A stretch of DNA of 64,000 nucleotides from Muribaculaceae bacterium (lineage in GTDB: Bacteria; Bacteroidota; Bacteroidia; Bacteroidales; Muribaculaceae), in assembly GCA_022509185.1 (NCBI GenBank), contig JAFLTS010000002.1, positions 1-64,000 of the forward strand, read 5' to 3'. This document shows, one piece after another, positions 16,358 to 24,631 of this stretch; position 1 is the first letter of the stretch; each line of letters starts with the position of its first letter. The notes under the pieces were generated by a model. The model had not been told where the DNA came from and ran no database searches. It was given only the letters and a program-made list of their open reading frames with translations. Position numbers and translations under genes: made by a program.

Positions 16358-17625
16358 AGCTCACCTCCTTTCAGCCATTTTTTCTCCCGCTTAGTGAGAG
16401 GAAAACTATAATCGATGGATATGGCAAGCTGGTCGAGTCCTATCCAGTTCTTTTTCTTTTTACGCACCCATTGACCTTCATGATAATTGTGGGTGTTTTC
16501 AAACACGTCATAATAGAGGCGATACATACCGGCGCCGGCTGTGAATTCCACATGCCAGCGTTTGTTTTTTGATATCGGTTTACGGTAACCTACAGCGAGA
16601 CCCCCTCCGAGAGCCGGATGGGTTCCTTTACGGTCCTGATACCTATATTTACCTCCGTCGGCAAAATTAAACGCCATGGCTCCGAAATGGGCTCCCACGA
16701 AGAAACCATGGTTATAGCCATTAGCGTCGGGCCAGTAACGGAATTCCGGCTGGATGGTGAAATTCCTGAATTTTATTGTGCTCTTGAAATAATCCCAAGC
16801 GCAATAATACCAGGGAAGAGTAAAGCTCCAATGGGGAGCAAGGTCAAACTCAACCGCTATATTCACACTTCCCGCGGCCCAGCCGATAAGATTTGTCTTA
16901 AGATAGATATTCGGCAACCATGTCCGGTATTGAGGTATCCGGGGCACATCCAAAACTACAGGTGCTTCCACAGCCATGGTCAATTTTGGCTCCATGAAGG
17001 GAAGTGGAAGCAGAGTTGTGTAATAGAAAGTGGCATCCCCGTATCGGAGATCAAAGAGGATCGGCTTCTTCAGTTCTTCCCAAACCTTACCTCCATAAAG
17101 TTTTTTTAGTTTCAACAAGCGATGGTCGATATGACGCCCACCCCAGAAGGGCACAAGTTTAGGACCTTCATCTATGATTATAAGCACCTCTTCCTTATGG
17201 TCTATGTCACTATCGGCAACACGTTGACGGAATTCATTCCATGGGATGTCGCTACTTTGTGCGAAAATAAGCGAGTCGGGAAGATCAATATAGCTGTTGA
17301 TCAGCTCTTTGAATGTGCGCAAACGGTTTTCGCTGAGCCAGACATTGAATTCGTAGCTACCGTCGGGAGAGGCTGTACCCCTGAAGTCCACGCCGGTGAT
17401 GGTGGTGAGGGAGTCGTTTTTGATTTCCGTGAGAAATTCACGGATATCGGCAGCCCTTTCACCATTATCCACGAAGGTGGTGTCAAGTTCAGCAATATTT
17501 ATGACATAGCGCAGGCGGAAATGCTTGCTACCGGAAATGCCGGTTGCATCCTGTTGGGCATAACCCACAAAGAGACTCGCCAGGAGCGCAACTGTCGTTA
17601 TAATTTTTCTAAAAAAATGTTTCAT
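16354..17625 (-). CDS. DUF3868/DUF3575 protein of the fimbrial operon (OmpA-like)
   Basis: The 423-residue product carries a Sec signal peptide (cleavage likely after GYAQ, near residue 24). Residues about 60-130 look OmpA-like (VDFRGTASPDGSYEFNVWLSENR), as in DUF3868 proteins. Residues from about 225 on (LPNIYLKTNLIGWAAGSVN, FTIQPEFRYW, GFFVGAHFG, YRKPISKNKRWHVEF) match the DUF3575 outer-membrane beta-barrel-like domain. Such proteins open fimbrial operons in Bacteroidales and are thought to sit in the outer membrane. It is the first gene after the consensus promoter at 17701-17731 and overlaps the next gene by 4 bp. Confidence 0.8.
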   Translation of the reverse strand: MKHFFRKIITTVALLASLFVGYAQQDATGISGSKHFRLRYVINIAELDTTFVDNGERAADIREFLTEIKNDSLTTITGVDFRGTASPDGSYEFNVWLSENRLRTFKELINSYIDLPDSLIFAQSSDIPWNEFRQRVADSDIDHKEEVLIIIDEGPKLVPFWGGRHIDHRLLKLKKLYGGKVWEELKKPILFDLRYGDATFYYTTLLPLPFMEPKLTMAVEAPVVLDVPRIPQYRTWLPNIYLKTNLIGWAAGSVNIAVEFDLAPHWSFTLPWYYCAWDYFKSTIKFRNFTIQPEFRYWPDANGYNHGFFVGAHFGAMAFNFADGGKYRYQDRKGTHPALGGGLAVGYRKPISKNKRWHVEFTAGAGMYRLYYDVFENTHNYHEGQWVRKKKKNWIGLDQLAISIDYSFPLTKREKKWLKGGEL

Positions 17626-17700
17626 TGGGTTTATATCACAAAACCTTGATTATTATGTCTTTAATAGCAATTAGGACAGTTTTAGTGTTTTTCAGCGCCG

Positions 17701-17731
17701 CAAAGTTAATAAAAAATGCCCTGAAAGTCAA
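17701..17731 (-). promoter_or_regulatory. Promoter of the fimbrial operon
   Basis: On the minus strand: TTG (17731-17729), a 20-nt spacer, TAACTTTG (17708-17701), then about 75 nt to the ATG at 17625. This is a full consensus match. No invertible repeats flank it, so phase inversion of this promoter is not suggested here. Confidence 0.75.
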
Positions 17732-17819
17732 GTAAACAGTGGATTTTGTGACATTTTTCCAAAAACAATCTCTCCCAAAATTTTCTAAAAATCTAAGTAT
17801 CAGGAATTAATGAATTTAA

Positions 17820-18218
17820 TTATTTTTTAGATCTGACGCTGATACTTAAATCCAAGGTTCCGGGAAATTCCCGGTTGATTTCTTTCATAAAATTACGGAA
17901 CAAAGGACCATGGGCGCTACGGTCGTTCAACTCATTTTGGATGATATATTGATGTATCATCTCATGCACAAGCACGGAATCTACAAACACCGGATCGAAA
18001 TCATCTGTATTACGGTATAGATTTATTTTGTCGAAACAATGTTTCTCACCATGAAAAATCACTGTCTTTCGCTTAAACATTCCATGATATGACCGGCATT
18101 TAGGCCTTATACAAATGGTGACAGGTTTAAAGAGAGAAGGATCCCAAATACCCTTCTCTCCTATCTTTTCAATCCAATATTTATGGCGTTCTTTCAAATA
18201 TTTCAGATCGATATCCAT
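17820..18218 (-). CDS. SprT-like zinc metalloprotease-domain protein
   Basis: The 132-residue product has the zinc-binding helix HEMIHQYI (near residues 84-91) and a following HGPLF segment (near 103) supplying a third ligand, the layout of SprT-like domains. An upstream DPVFVDSVLV helix leads into the motif. SprT/Spartan-type domains cleave DNA-protein crosslinks in eukaryotes, while bacterial members are poorly characterised. It lacks the C-terminal zinc ribbon of longer SprT proteins. Last gene of the mtaB-surE operon, 15 bp after surE. Confidence 0.75.
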   Translation of the reverse strand: MDIDLKYLKERHKYWIEKIGEKGIWDPSLFKPVTICIRPKCRSYHGMFKRKTVIFHGEKHCFDKINLYRNTDDFDPVFVDSVLVHEMIHQYIIQNELNDRSAHGPLFRNFMKEINREFPGTLDLSISVRSKK

Positions 18219-18233
18219 TTCCCCTTTACTTCC

Positions 18234-19001
18234 TTATCCATAAATTCCCAGGAGTTCTTTCACTTCATCTATCTTTTCGTAGGTGGGATCAAGTTTCACC
18301 GGTACTACCGATACAATGCCATGCTCAAGACACCATTCATCTGTGTCCTGATTATCAGGCTCTGTGTTTATAAAGGTTCCGGCAAGCCAATAGAAAGGTC
18401 TTCGGGCCGGATCGCGGTATTCATCATAACGGTCGTCCCACCTTCCCCGGCATCCTCTGACCACACGGATACCCTTATATTCCTTCACTTGTGCCGGCAT
18501 ATTCACATTCAGGCAGACACCTTCCGGCAATCCTTTTTCAAGAACCATTTTCACCAATCTGTCGATTACGGGGAGACATGGAGAAAAATCCGCATCTTCA
18601 GAATGACTCGTCAAAGAGAAGCCTATTGAGGGGATGCCATATGCACTACCCTCAAAAGCAGCGCCCATGGTGCCTGAATATACAACATTGATTGCTGCAT
18701 TTGACCCATGGTTGATACCTGAAACCACTACATCCGGTTTGCGCGGCAAGAGATTGTCTACGGCCATCTTCACACAATCCACAGGAGTGCCGCTCACTTT
18801 ATACATTGCCGCACCATGATAGTCTTCCACCCTCTTCACCCGGAGCATATCATTGACCGTAAGAGCCATGGACATGCCCGACTGAGGCTGTTCGGGACAT
18901 ACACAAACCACTTCGCCCAAATGCTGAAGGCTTCTTACAAGTTCATGCACCCCTTTAGCATCAATTCCATCATCATTACTTACCAAAATCAGCGGTTTCA
19001 T
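18234..19001 (-). CDS. surE: 5'/3'-nucleotidase SurE
   Basis: The 255-residue product starts with the metal-binding ILVSNDDGIDAKGV motif and has SGTPVDCV and the GINHGSNA motif of the SurE family. It dephosphorylates nucleoside 5'- and 3'-monophosphates with a divalent metal, in the cytoplasm, and is linked to stationary-phase survival in other bacteria. Length is normal. Its start overlaps the glycosyltransferase stop by 4 bp (ATGA), so the two are translationally coupled. Confidence 0.95.
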   Translation of the reverse strand: MKPLILVSNDDGIDAKGVHELVRSLQHLGEVVCVCPEQPQSGMSMALTVNDMLRVKRVEDYHGAAMYKVSGTPVDCVKMAVDNLLPRKPDVVVSGINHGSNAAINVVYSGTMGAAFEGSAYGIPSIGFSLTSHSEDADFSPCLPVIDRLVKMVLEKGLPEGVCLNVNMPAQVKEYKGIRVVRGCRGRWDDRYDEYRDPARRPFYWLAGTFINTEPDNQDTDEWCLEHGIVSVVPVKLDPTYEKIDEVKELLGIYG

Positions 19002-20002
19002 ATTTTTGTTTTTAGATAACGTTCAATAAGTATATTTTTCCGGGATCCGGGAAATTTAAAATTCTCAGGTACAGCCGATTCCACAGGATAATTTTTTTTG
19101 AGTTTCCGGTAATCACGATGAGCCTTTAAGATTGCTCCGGCATTCCCGAAATCCATTTTTACAACGAACATAAAGAAGGCCAATGTGTCTAATAATCTTC
19201 TGATTATCAGTTTTCTTTCCCGCCCTTTCACGGGAAGATTCTTATATAACAACAGAAGATTGTTGCGAAAATTGAGGTAGGTTTTCCGGGGATTACCCTG
19301 ATTAAGCGATGCTCCGCCCACATGAAACACCTGCGAATCAGGAATCATACATACCCTATAGCCTTTTATGAGCATACGGCAACAAAGGTCGATTTCCTCC
19401 ATATGGGCAAAGAATAAGGTGTCAAGGCCCCCCAATTCAAGGTAAACTTCGGTATTTACCGCCAAAGCTGCTCCGGATGCCCAGCAGATATCTGCCACTT
19501 TACCGTCGTATTGCCCTTCATCCTTTTCTATGATATCAAATACGCGGCCCCGGCAATAAGGATAACCGTTTTTATCAAGAAGTCCCCCGGCTGCTCCTGC
19601 ATATTCGAAATAGTCTTTTCGATGAAATGATTTTATCTTGGGTTGCACCGCTCCCACATCCGGATTATTCTCCATAAACCTTAATAAAGGCTGCCACCAT
19701 CCCTCTTCCACTTCTACATCGCTGTTCAGCAAAATCGTATAGGGGTATCGCGTCCGGTCAATAACACGGTTATATCCTCCGGCATATCCATAGTTTTTAT
19801 CCAGGACTATCAGTTTTAAGTCAGGATAATTTTCCATCACCCATCTGACAGAACCATCCGTTGACCCATTATCAGCTACTATCAGATCTACCTCCGGCCC
19901 CCGGGTATTGGTAACAGCCGTAGGAAGAAACTTCCGGAGCAGTTCCAAGCCGTTCCAATTCAGGATAATCACGGCTAATTTCTTATCTTCCGAAACTTCC
20001 AT
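18998..20002 (-). CDS. Family 2 glycosyltransferase
   Basis: The 334-residue product has a GT-A fold start (AVIILNWNGLELLRKFLPT), the nucleotide-sugar site VADNGSTDGSVRW, and the metal-binding acidic motif LLNSDVEVEEGW. The later FFAHMEEIDLCCRMLIKGY matches rhamnosyl/galactosyltransferase-like members of GT2 that act on lipopolysaccharide or capsule. No transmembrane helix is evident. The acceptor is unknown. It lies 11 bp after mtaB and overlaps surE by 4 bp. Confidence 0.9.
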   Translation of the reverse strand: MEVSEDKKLAVIILNWNGLELLRKFLPTAVTNTRGPEVDLIVADNGSTDGSVRWVMENYPDLKLIVLDKNYGYAGGYNRVIDRTRYPYTILLNSDVEVEEGWWQPLLRFMENNPDVGAVQPKIKSFHRKDYFEYAGAAGGLLDKNGYPYCRGRVFDIIEKDEGQYDGKVADICWASGAALAVNTEVYLELGGLDTLFFAHMEEIDLCCRMLIKGYRVCMIPDSQVFHVGGASLNQGNPRKTYLNFRNNLLLLYKNLPVKGRERKLIIRRLLDTLAFFMFVVKMDFGNAGAILKAHRDYRKLKKNYPVESAVPENFKFPGSRKNILIERYLKTKI

Positions 20003-20013
20003 GATTTCCGTAG

Positions 20014-21309
20014 TTAAATATGAGTAGCCAACCCTGTATCAAAACTTCCGTCCTTTATTTTATCAATCCTCACTTCAGATATCTGATTTACCATACCGGG
20101 ACGCACCTCAGCTTCGACACGGATGTAATTGTCTGTAAGGCCATGCATCAGCTTGCCGGTGGAAGTACGTTCCCACAGCACCTTACGTGTTTTCCCAATG
20201 TTTGACTCTATGAATTCACGATTTTTCTTATCGGATAATTCATTCAGCAGACTTACACGCCTATACCTTTCATCTCTTGGCACTTCGTCTCCTAAAGCGA
20301 GGGCCTTTGTGCCTTCTCTCTCAGAATACGGGAATGCATGGAACTTTGCCACATCCAGGGAAGTGGCGAATTCCAAGCTTTTCTTCCATTCTTCAGGGGT
20401 TTCACCTCTTGCACCGGCGATTATATCAACTCCGATGTAGCAATCGGGAATATTTTGATGTATCTTATCTATCAATGATGCAAATAGCCGGGTATCATAT
20501 CGGCGGTTCATAAGCCTTAATACCTTATCCGACCCCGACTGGAGAGGAATATGAAAATGAGGCATGAAGGCTCTTGATTCATTTGCAATCCAATGGATTA
20601 TTTCATCTGTAAGAAGATTGGGTTCAATAGAAGAGATACGGAATCTCCGGATTTCTTCTATCTTATCCAGGGCCTTAATCAAAGAGAAGAAATCTTCTCC
20701 GGTATCTTTACCGAAAGTGCCGATATTGACTCCGGTGATCACAATCTCCTTCCCTCCCCTTTGTGCCACTTCCCGGGCCATCTCGACAAGATCGTCAATC
20801 CTGCCTGACCTTGAACGGCCCCGTGCAAAGGGGATAGTGCAATAGGTGCAGAAATAATCGCATCCATCCTGCACCTTGAGGAAATATCGTGTCCGGTCGC
20901 CTCTCTCGCATGAGGGCATGAATTCACGTATTTCCAATGACGGGGTGGTTTCCACGGTTACCGCAGTGTTGTGTAACAAAGCATCAAAATATTGTGAAAT
21001 ACGGAGTTTTTCATTTGAACCGAGCACTAATGTCACTCCCGGCAAAGCAGCCACCTCTTCCGGTTTAAGCTGAGCATAGCATCCTGTTACCACTATGGAA
21101 GCTTCAGGATATCTTTTAGCCAGGCTGCGGATAAGCTGACGTCCTTTCTTATCGGCATTGCCGGTGACCGAACAAGTGTTTACAACGCATATATCGGGAA
21201 TCTCACCTTTAGCGGCACGCTCTATACCCTTTTTCTCAAGCATAGCCGCAATTGTGGCTGTTTCAGAGAAATTCAACTTGCATCCGAGGGTATGATAACT
21301 TACTTTCAT
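20014..21309 (-). CDS. mtaB: tRNA t6A37 methylthiotransferase MtaB
   Basis: The 431-residue radical-SAM enzyme adds a methylthio group to t6A37 of tRNAs that read ANN codons. Visible parts: N-terminal UPF0004 domain with Cys ligands in GCKLNFSE, NTCSVTG and VVTGCYAQ; the radical-SAM CxxxCxxC in DYFCTYCTIPFARGRSRS; and a C-terminal TRAM-like domain. The opening YHTLGCKLN is typical of MtaB rather than MiaB or RimO. It heads the operon with the glycosyltransferase, surE and the SprT-like gene, and diverges from ftsX. Confidence 0.93.
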   Translation of the reverse strand: MKVSYHTLGCKLNFSETATIAAMLEKKGIERAAKGEIPDICVVNTCSVTGNADKKGRQLIRSLAKRYPEASIVVTGCYAQLKPEEVAALPGVTLVLGSNEKLRISQYFDALLHNTAVTVETTPSLEIREFMPSCERGDRTRYFLKVQDGCDYFCTYCTIPFARGRSRSGRIDDLVEMAREVAQRGGKEIVITGVNIGTFGKDTGEDFFSLIKALDKIEEIRRFRISSIEPNLLTDEIIHWIANESRAFMPHFHIPLQSGSDKVLRLMNRRYDTRLFASLIDKIHQNIPDCYIGVDIIAGARGETPEEWKKSLEFATSLDVAKFHAFPYSEREGTKALALGDEVPRDERYRRVSLLNELSDKKNREFIESNIGKTRKVLWERTSTGKLMHGLTDNYIRVEAEVRPGMVNQISEVRIDKIKDGSFDTGLATHI

Positions 21310-21347
21310 TATTCTTGCACCGGGGGAGGGGGATTGAAACAGGGATA

Positions 21348-21355
21348 CAAAATTA
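21348..21355 (-). promoter_or_regulatory. -7 box for the mtaB operon
   Basis: TAATTTTG on the minus strand, about 39 nt before the mtaB ATG. No TTG is seen at the expected upstream spacing, so only the -7 element supports it. Confidence 0.5.
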
Positions 21356-21407
21356 GTTAAAATACGGTGTATTTGATTCCGTTATAATAAAAAAGAGACC
21401 GGAATAC

Positions 21408-21439
21408 TTGACAAGGGGGGTGTTAAATCATTAACTTTG
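21408..21439 (+). promoter_or_regulatory. Promoter of the ftsX operon
   Basis: TTG at 21408-21410, a 21-nt spacer and TAACTTTG at 21432-21439 give a full Bacteroidota consensus. About 55 nt of leader separate it from the ATG at 21499. Confidence 0.75.
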
Positions 21440-21498
21440 CAGAAAATTCCGAAAAGCCGGGTCCGCGAGAGAACCCGAGTGAAAGGTAGCCTGTCTGA

Positions 21499-22380
21499 AT
21501 GAAAGGAGAGGGAGACGTAAAGATATCGTATTGGGCCGCGCATCTCACTACCACAGTGAGCGTGTCCCTTGTTTTGTTGCTTGTAGGCATCATAACTTTC
21601 ATCACACTTAGTTCGCAGAAAGAATCGCGCAACATACGGCAGAGATTAGAGGTGAACTTAGTGATGAATGATTCCGTAAGCGACAATTATGCTGCCGGTG
21701 TAGCCCAAAGGTTGTCGGCAGCTCCCTATGCCATCGAGCCGGGATACATCGGTAAAGCTCAGGCACTAAAAGACTGGCAGGAAGAAACCGGGGAAGACCT
21801 GGAGACCCTTTTCGGAGTAAATCCACTTTCTCCAGAAGTATATTTCAGGGTGAAGGCTGAATATTCTTCCTCAGATTCACTAAAAGCGATAAGCAAAAGT
21901 CTTCAGGCTATTCCGGGTGTGGCTGATGTAGTGATGCCTGATTCCGAGATGGTGGAAGCTATGAACAGCAATATACAGAGTCTGGCTATCATTTTGGGGA
22001 TAGTTGCCTTGGTGATGATAGTGATTTCTTTTGTGCTTATCAACAATACCGTGCATCTTTCTATCTACGCACGTCGTTTCACAATTCATACAATGCAGCT
22101 GGTGGGTGCAACCAACGGTTTTATCAGACGTCCCTTTATATTGAACAACCTTCTGGCAGGCCTAATGGCTGCGTTGATAGCTTCGGCTATTCTGGCCATA
22201 TCTTTCGCTGCGGCCCCACATATGGGATGGAACGATGTGAGCCATTACATAAGCTGGTGGCTTTATGCTTGCGTGGCGGGGGGTATGGTAATTGCGGGTC
22301 CCTTGATCTGCTGCGTGGCAGCTGCTATAGCCACTTCCCGTTATTTAAAGAAAGACTACGACGAACTAATCAGATCATAA
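21499..22380 (+). CDS. ftsX: Cell-division protein FtsX
   Basis: The 293-residue inner-membrane protein has one N-terminal transmembrane segment (about 18-40), a periplasmic domain (about 45-165, with the IPGVADVVMPDSEMVEAM strand-helix), and three C-terminal spans ending in a short cytoplasmic tail, the FtsX layout. FtsX pairs with the ATPase FtsE to activate peptidoglycan hydrolases at the septum. No ftsE is in the window, a common separation in Bacteroidota. First gene of an ftsX-DUF3098-uppP-truB-queA series. Confidence 0.88.
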   Translation: MKGEGDVKISYWAAHLTTTVSVSLVLLLVGIITFITLSSQKESRNIRQRLEVNLVMNDSVSDNYAAGVAQRLSAAPYAIEPGYIGKAQALKDWQEETGEDLETLFGVNPLSPEVYFRVKAEYSSSDSLKAISKSLQAIPGVADVVMPDSEMVEAMNSNIQSLAIILGIVALVMIVISFVLINNTVHLSIYARRFTIHTMQLVGATNGFIRRPFILNNLLAGLMAALIASAILAISFAAAPHMGWNDVSHYISWWLYACVAGGMVIAGPLICCVAAAIATSRYLKKDYDELIRS

Positions 22381-22438
22381 CATAAACATGGGGTAAACAA
22401 AACTGTAACCCCGACAATACACTGAACAAAACAAGAAT

Positions 22439-22729
22439 ATGTTAAAACAGAATACCAAGCCGGATCTTATGAGTATCCGCAAATCTGAGGAACGAGACAA
22501 ACCCTTTTCAAGGCTAAATTTCTGGCTTATGGGAGGATGTCTGATTTTAGTTTTGCTTGGCTATCTTTTCATGAGTGGCGGTGGAAGCACCGAGGCCAAC
22601 GGATTTAATCCCGAAATCTTCAGTACGCGACGTATTGTAGTGGGTCCGTTACTTTCATTTCTGGGTTTTCTTCTTATGGCATTTGCCATAATCTGTCCTC
22701 CCTATAAATGGAAGAAAAAGAGGATATAG
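22439..22729 (+). CDS. DUF3098 membrane protein
   Basis: The 96-residue product has two predicted transmembrane helices (about 27-45 and 68-88) joined by a loop with FNPEIFSTRRIVVGP, the signature of DUF3098. The family is small, Bacteroidota-specific and of unknown function. It is regularly placed between ftsX and uppP in this phylum, so a cell-envelope role is likely. It starts 58 bp after ftsX. Confidence 0.85.
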   Translation: MLKQNTKPDLMSIRKSEERDKPFSRLNFWLMGGCLILVLLGYLFMSGGGSTEANGFNPEIFSTRRIVVGPLLSFLGFLLMAFAIICPPYKWKKKRI

Positions 22730-22830
22730 ATTTTAGAGTTTAAAGTTTAGATTTTAGAATAATGGGGCACCTTCGTTAGCCCCGAAAGAAAAAGATTTTG
22801 CACGCCCGGAGATCGGGCAGCCAAACGAAA
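22723..22830. other. Intergenic region with AT-rich repeats and two hairpins
   Basis: Between DUF3098 and uppP there is an imperfect TTTAGA-type repeat (22725-22760, units such as TTTTAGAGTTTAAAGTTTAGA) and two small stems: GGGGC with GCCCC (about 22764-22785), and GCCCG with CGGGC (about 22804-22818). These could fold in the leader of uppP. No known riboswitch class is recognised. Confidence 0.5.
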
Positions 22831-22855
22831 CCAACAACCATAAACCAATGACGAT

Positions 22856-23689
22856 ATGGAATGGTTTGACGCATTGATTTTAGGAATAGTTCAAGGTCTT
22901 GCCGAATATCTTCCGGTCAGTTCCAGCGGTCATCTCGAGATTTTCCGTGAAATTCTCGGTATAGACATCCCCTCTGACAAAATTCTTCAATTCGATATAA
23001 TACTGCACGCGGCCACTGTCTGCTCAACAATTGTGGTGCTTTGGCCAATGTTCTCCAAATTGCTGATATCCTTCATAAGTTTCAAAAAGAACGCAGACTA
23101 TTATATGGTATGGAAGATATTTCTTTCCTGTATACCCATAGCTGTGGTTGGCCTTTTCCTAAAAGACTATGTGGAAGATTTCTTTGGAGGGAGCCTTCTT
23201 CTGGTAGGTATATGCCTCCTATTTACGGCTGCTTTGCTGGCTTTCGCCCATTACACCGACCGTACGCCCAAGGGAACCATGATACCGGCGGAAAAGGGTC
23301 GTGAAATCAATTGGGCCGACGCACTCATAATAGGGTGTGCCCAGGCAATAGCCGTGCTCCCCGGTCTGAGCCGTTCCGGAACCACGATCGCGACCGGAAT
23401 CATGTTGGGTGACAAACGTTCGAAAGTGGCTTACTTCTCTTTCCTGATGGTGATCATACCAATTTTAGGGGAAGCACTTTTAGATCTCAAGGAATTAGTG
23501 ATGACTCCTTCCCAGCAAGGTGACAACAGTGTAGGAGTGCTTACATTGGTGGTAGGCTTCTTCTCTTCATTTATTGTGGGATGCTGTGCCTGCAAATGGA
23601 TGATAAATCTTGTAAAAAAGGGGAAATTAGTTTGGTTTTCCATATATTGCGTGGTGATGGGTATTATATGTATTCTATGGAGAACATGA
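22856..23689 (+). CDS. uppP: Undecaprenyl-diphosphatase UppP (BacA)
   Basis: The 277-residue polytopic membrane enzyme converts undecaprenyl diphosphate to the monophosphate lipid carrier used for peptidoglycan and O-antigen export. The signature EYLPVSSSGHLEI is at about residues 17-29, and the second catalytic segment LPGLSRSGTTIATG near 170 carries the expected Ser/Arg residues. Length is normal. Intact catalytic motifs are consistent with activity. Confidence 0.95.
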   Translation: MEWFDALILGIVQGLAEYLPVSSSGHLEIFREILGIDIPSDKILQFDIILHAATVCSTIVVLWPMFSKLLISFISFKKNADYYMVWKIFLSCIPIAVVGLFLKDYVEDFFGGSLLLVGICLLFTAALLAFAHYTDRTPKGTMIPAEKGREINWADALIIGCAQAIAVLPGLSRSGTTIATGIMLGDKRSKVAYFSFLMVIIPILGEALLDLKELVMTPSQQGDNSVGVLTLVVGFFSSFIVGCCACKWMINLVKKGKLVWFSIYCVVMGIICILWRT

Positions 23690-23787
23690 GGTTAGTGTTC
23701 AGAGATTACAGAGCAAAACGCAAAGTTGCCGAAGGGAACAAGATACCCTTTTAATCATTAATATACCACTAACAAAGGAATAACGAA

Positions 23788-24534
23788 GTGGATTTTATTA
23801 CCGGAGAAATAATAGCAATAGACAAGCCGTTGAAGTGGACCTCATTCGATGCTGTAAAACGTCTTAGAGGGAGCATCCAGAAACGTCTGCGGGTTAAGAA
23901 ATTTAAAGTGGGCCACGCCGGCACTCTCGATCCGTTGGCAACAGGGGTGCTATTAGTGTGTACGGGACGTGCAACACGAAAAATCGAGGAGTTGCAGAGT
24001 GGTGAAAAGGAATACGTTGCTACCGTGGAATTAGGAGCCACAACCCCAAGTTTCGATCTTGAAACAGAGATAGACGCCACTTTCCCTACTGACCATATAG
24101 ATGAAGAGATGGCTCGAAAGGCTTTGGAAAATTTCGTGGGAAATATCATGCAGGTGCCACCGGCTTTCTCTGCCGTAAAAATAGAGGGTAAAAGAGCTTA
24201 CAAATATGCCCGCACGGGCAAGGATCCGGAATTAAAGGCCAAACCCATTACAATCCGGGAAATAGAATTCATCAGTCTCGAAAACAATCTTTTAAAATTC
24301 AGGGTGGTTTGCGGTAAAGGCACCTACATCCGTGCTCTGGCACGAGACCTGGGTAAAGCCCTTGGCAGCGGAGCCCATCTTATAGCCCTGACAAGAACCA
24401 GAGTGGGAGATTTTAATATCAGGGATTGCATGAGTATCGACGAGGCCGTTAAGAAGATCGCCGAATGTGAGCTTACCTTCCCTGATTCCTACCAGATTGA
24501 AAATAATAAAAACGATATTAATACAGAGAAATAA
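23788..24534 (+). CDS. truB: tRNA pseudouridine-55 synthase TruB
   Basis: The 248-residue enzyme makes pseudouridine 55 in the T-loop of tRNAs. The catalytic Asp is in GHAGTLDPLATGVL (near residue 52), and PPAFSAVKIEGKRAYKYAR and RVVCGKGTYIRALARDLG are further family motifs. The start is a GTG at 23788, preceded at a suitable distance by AAAGGA; no in-frame ATG lies nearby upstream. It lacks a long C-terminal PUA extension, as in many Bacteroidota. Confidence 0.95.
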   Translation: MDFITGEIIAIDKPLKWTSFDAVKRLRGSIQKRLRVKKFKVGHAGTLDPLATGVLLVCTGRATRKIEELQSGEKEYVATVELGATTPSFDLETEIDATFPTDHIDEEMARKALENFVGNIMQVPPAFSAVKIEGKRAYKYARTGKDPELKAKPITIREIEFISLENNLLKFRVVCGKGTYIRALARDLGKALGSGAHLIALTRTRVGDFNIRDCMSIDEAVKKIAECELTFPDSYQIENNKNDINTEK

Positions 24535-24552
24535 AGGCCCAAATATTAAAAC

Positions 24553-24611
24553 GATTGCCGATACAGAAACGATGAAACTTACATGGTGAAGGGAATTATT
24601 CCCCGGCAATC
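24553..24611 (+). promoter_or_regulatory. Structured leader of queA
   Basis: An outer inverted pair GATTGCCG (24553-24560) with CGGCAATC (24604-24611) encloses a hairpin GGGAAT-T-ATTCCC (24591-24603). The region precedes the queA ATG by 20 nt. I compared it by eye with preQ1 riboswitch features and did not find the expected C-rich pseudoknot layout. Function is unknown. Confidence 0.4.
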
Positions 24612-24631
24612 CACAATTCTTACAAATTAAC

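Noticed and set aside
17626-17819. Invertible promoter for the fimbrial operon
   Set aside because: No inverted repeats flank the promoter and no recombinase gene is nearby.
24553-24611. preQ1 riboswitch before queA
   Set aside because: The C-rich loop and A-rich tail of preQ1 classes are not seen; only generic hairpins.
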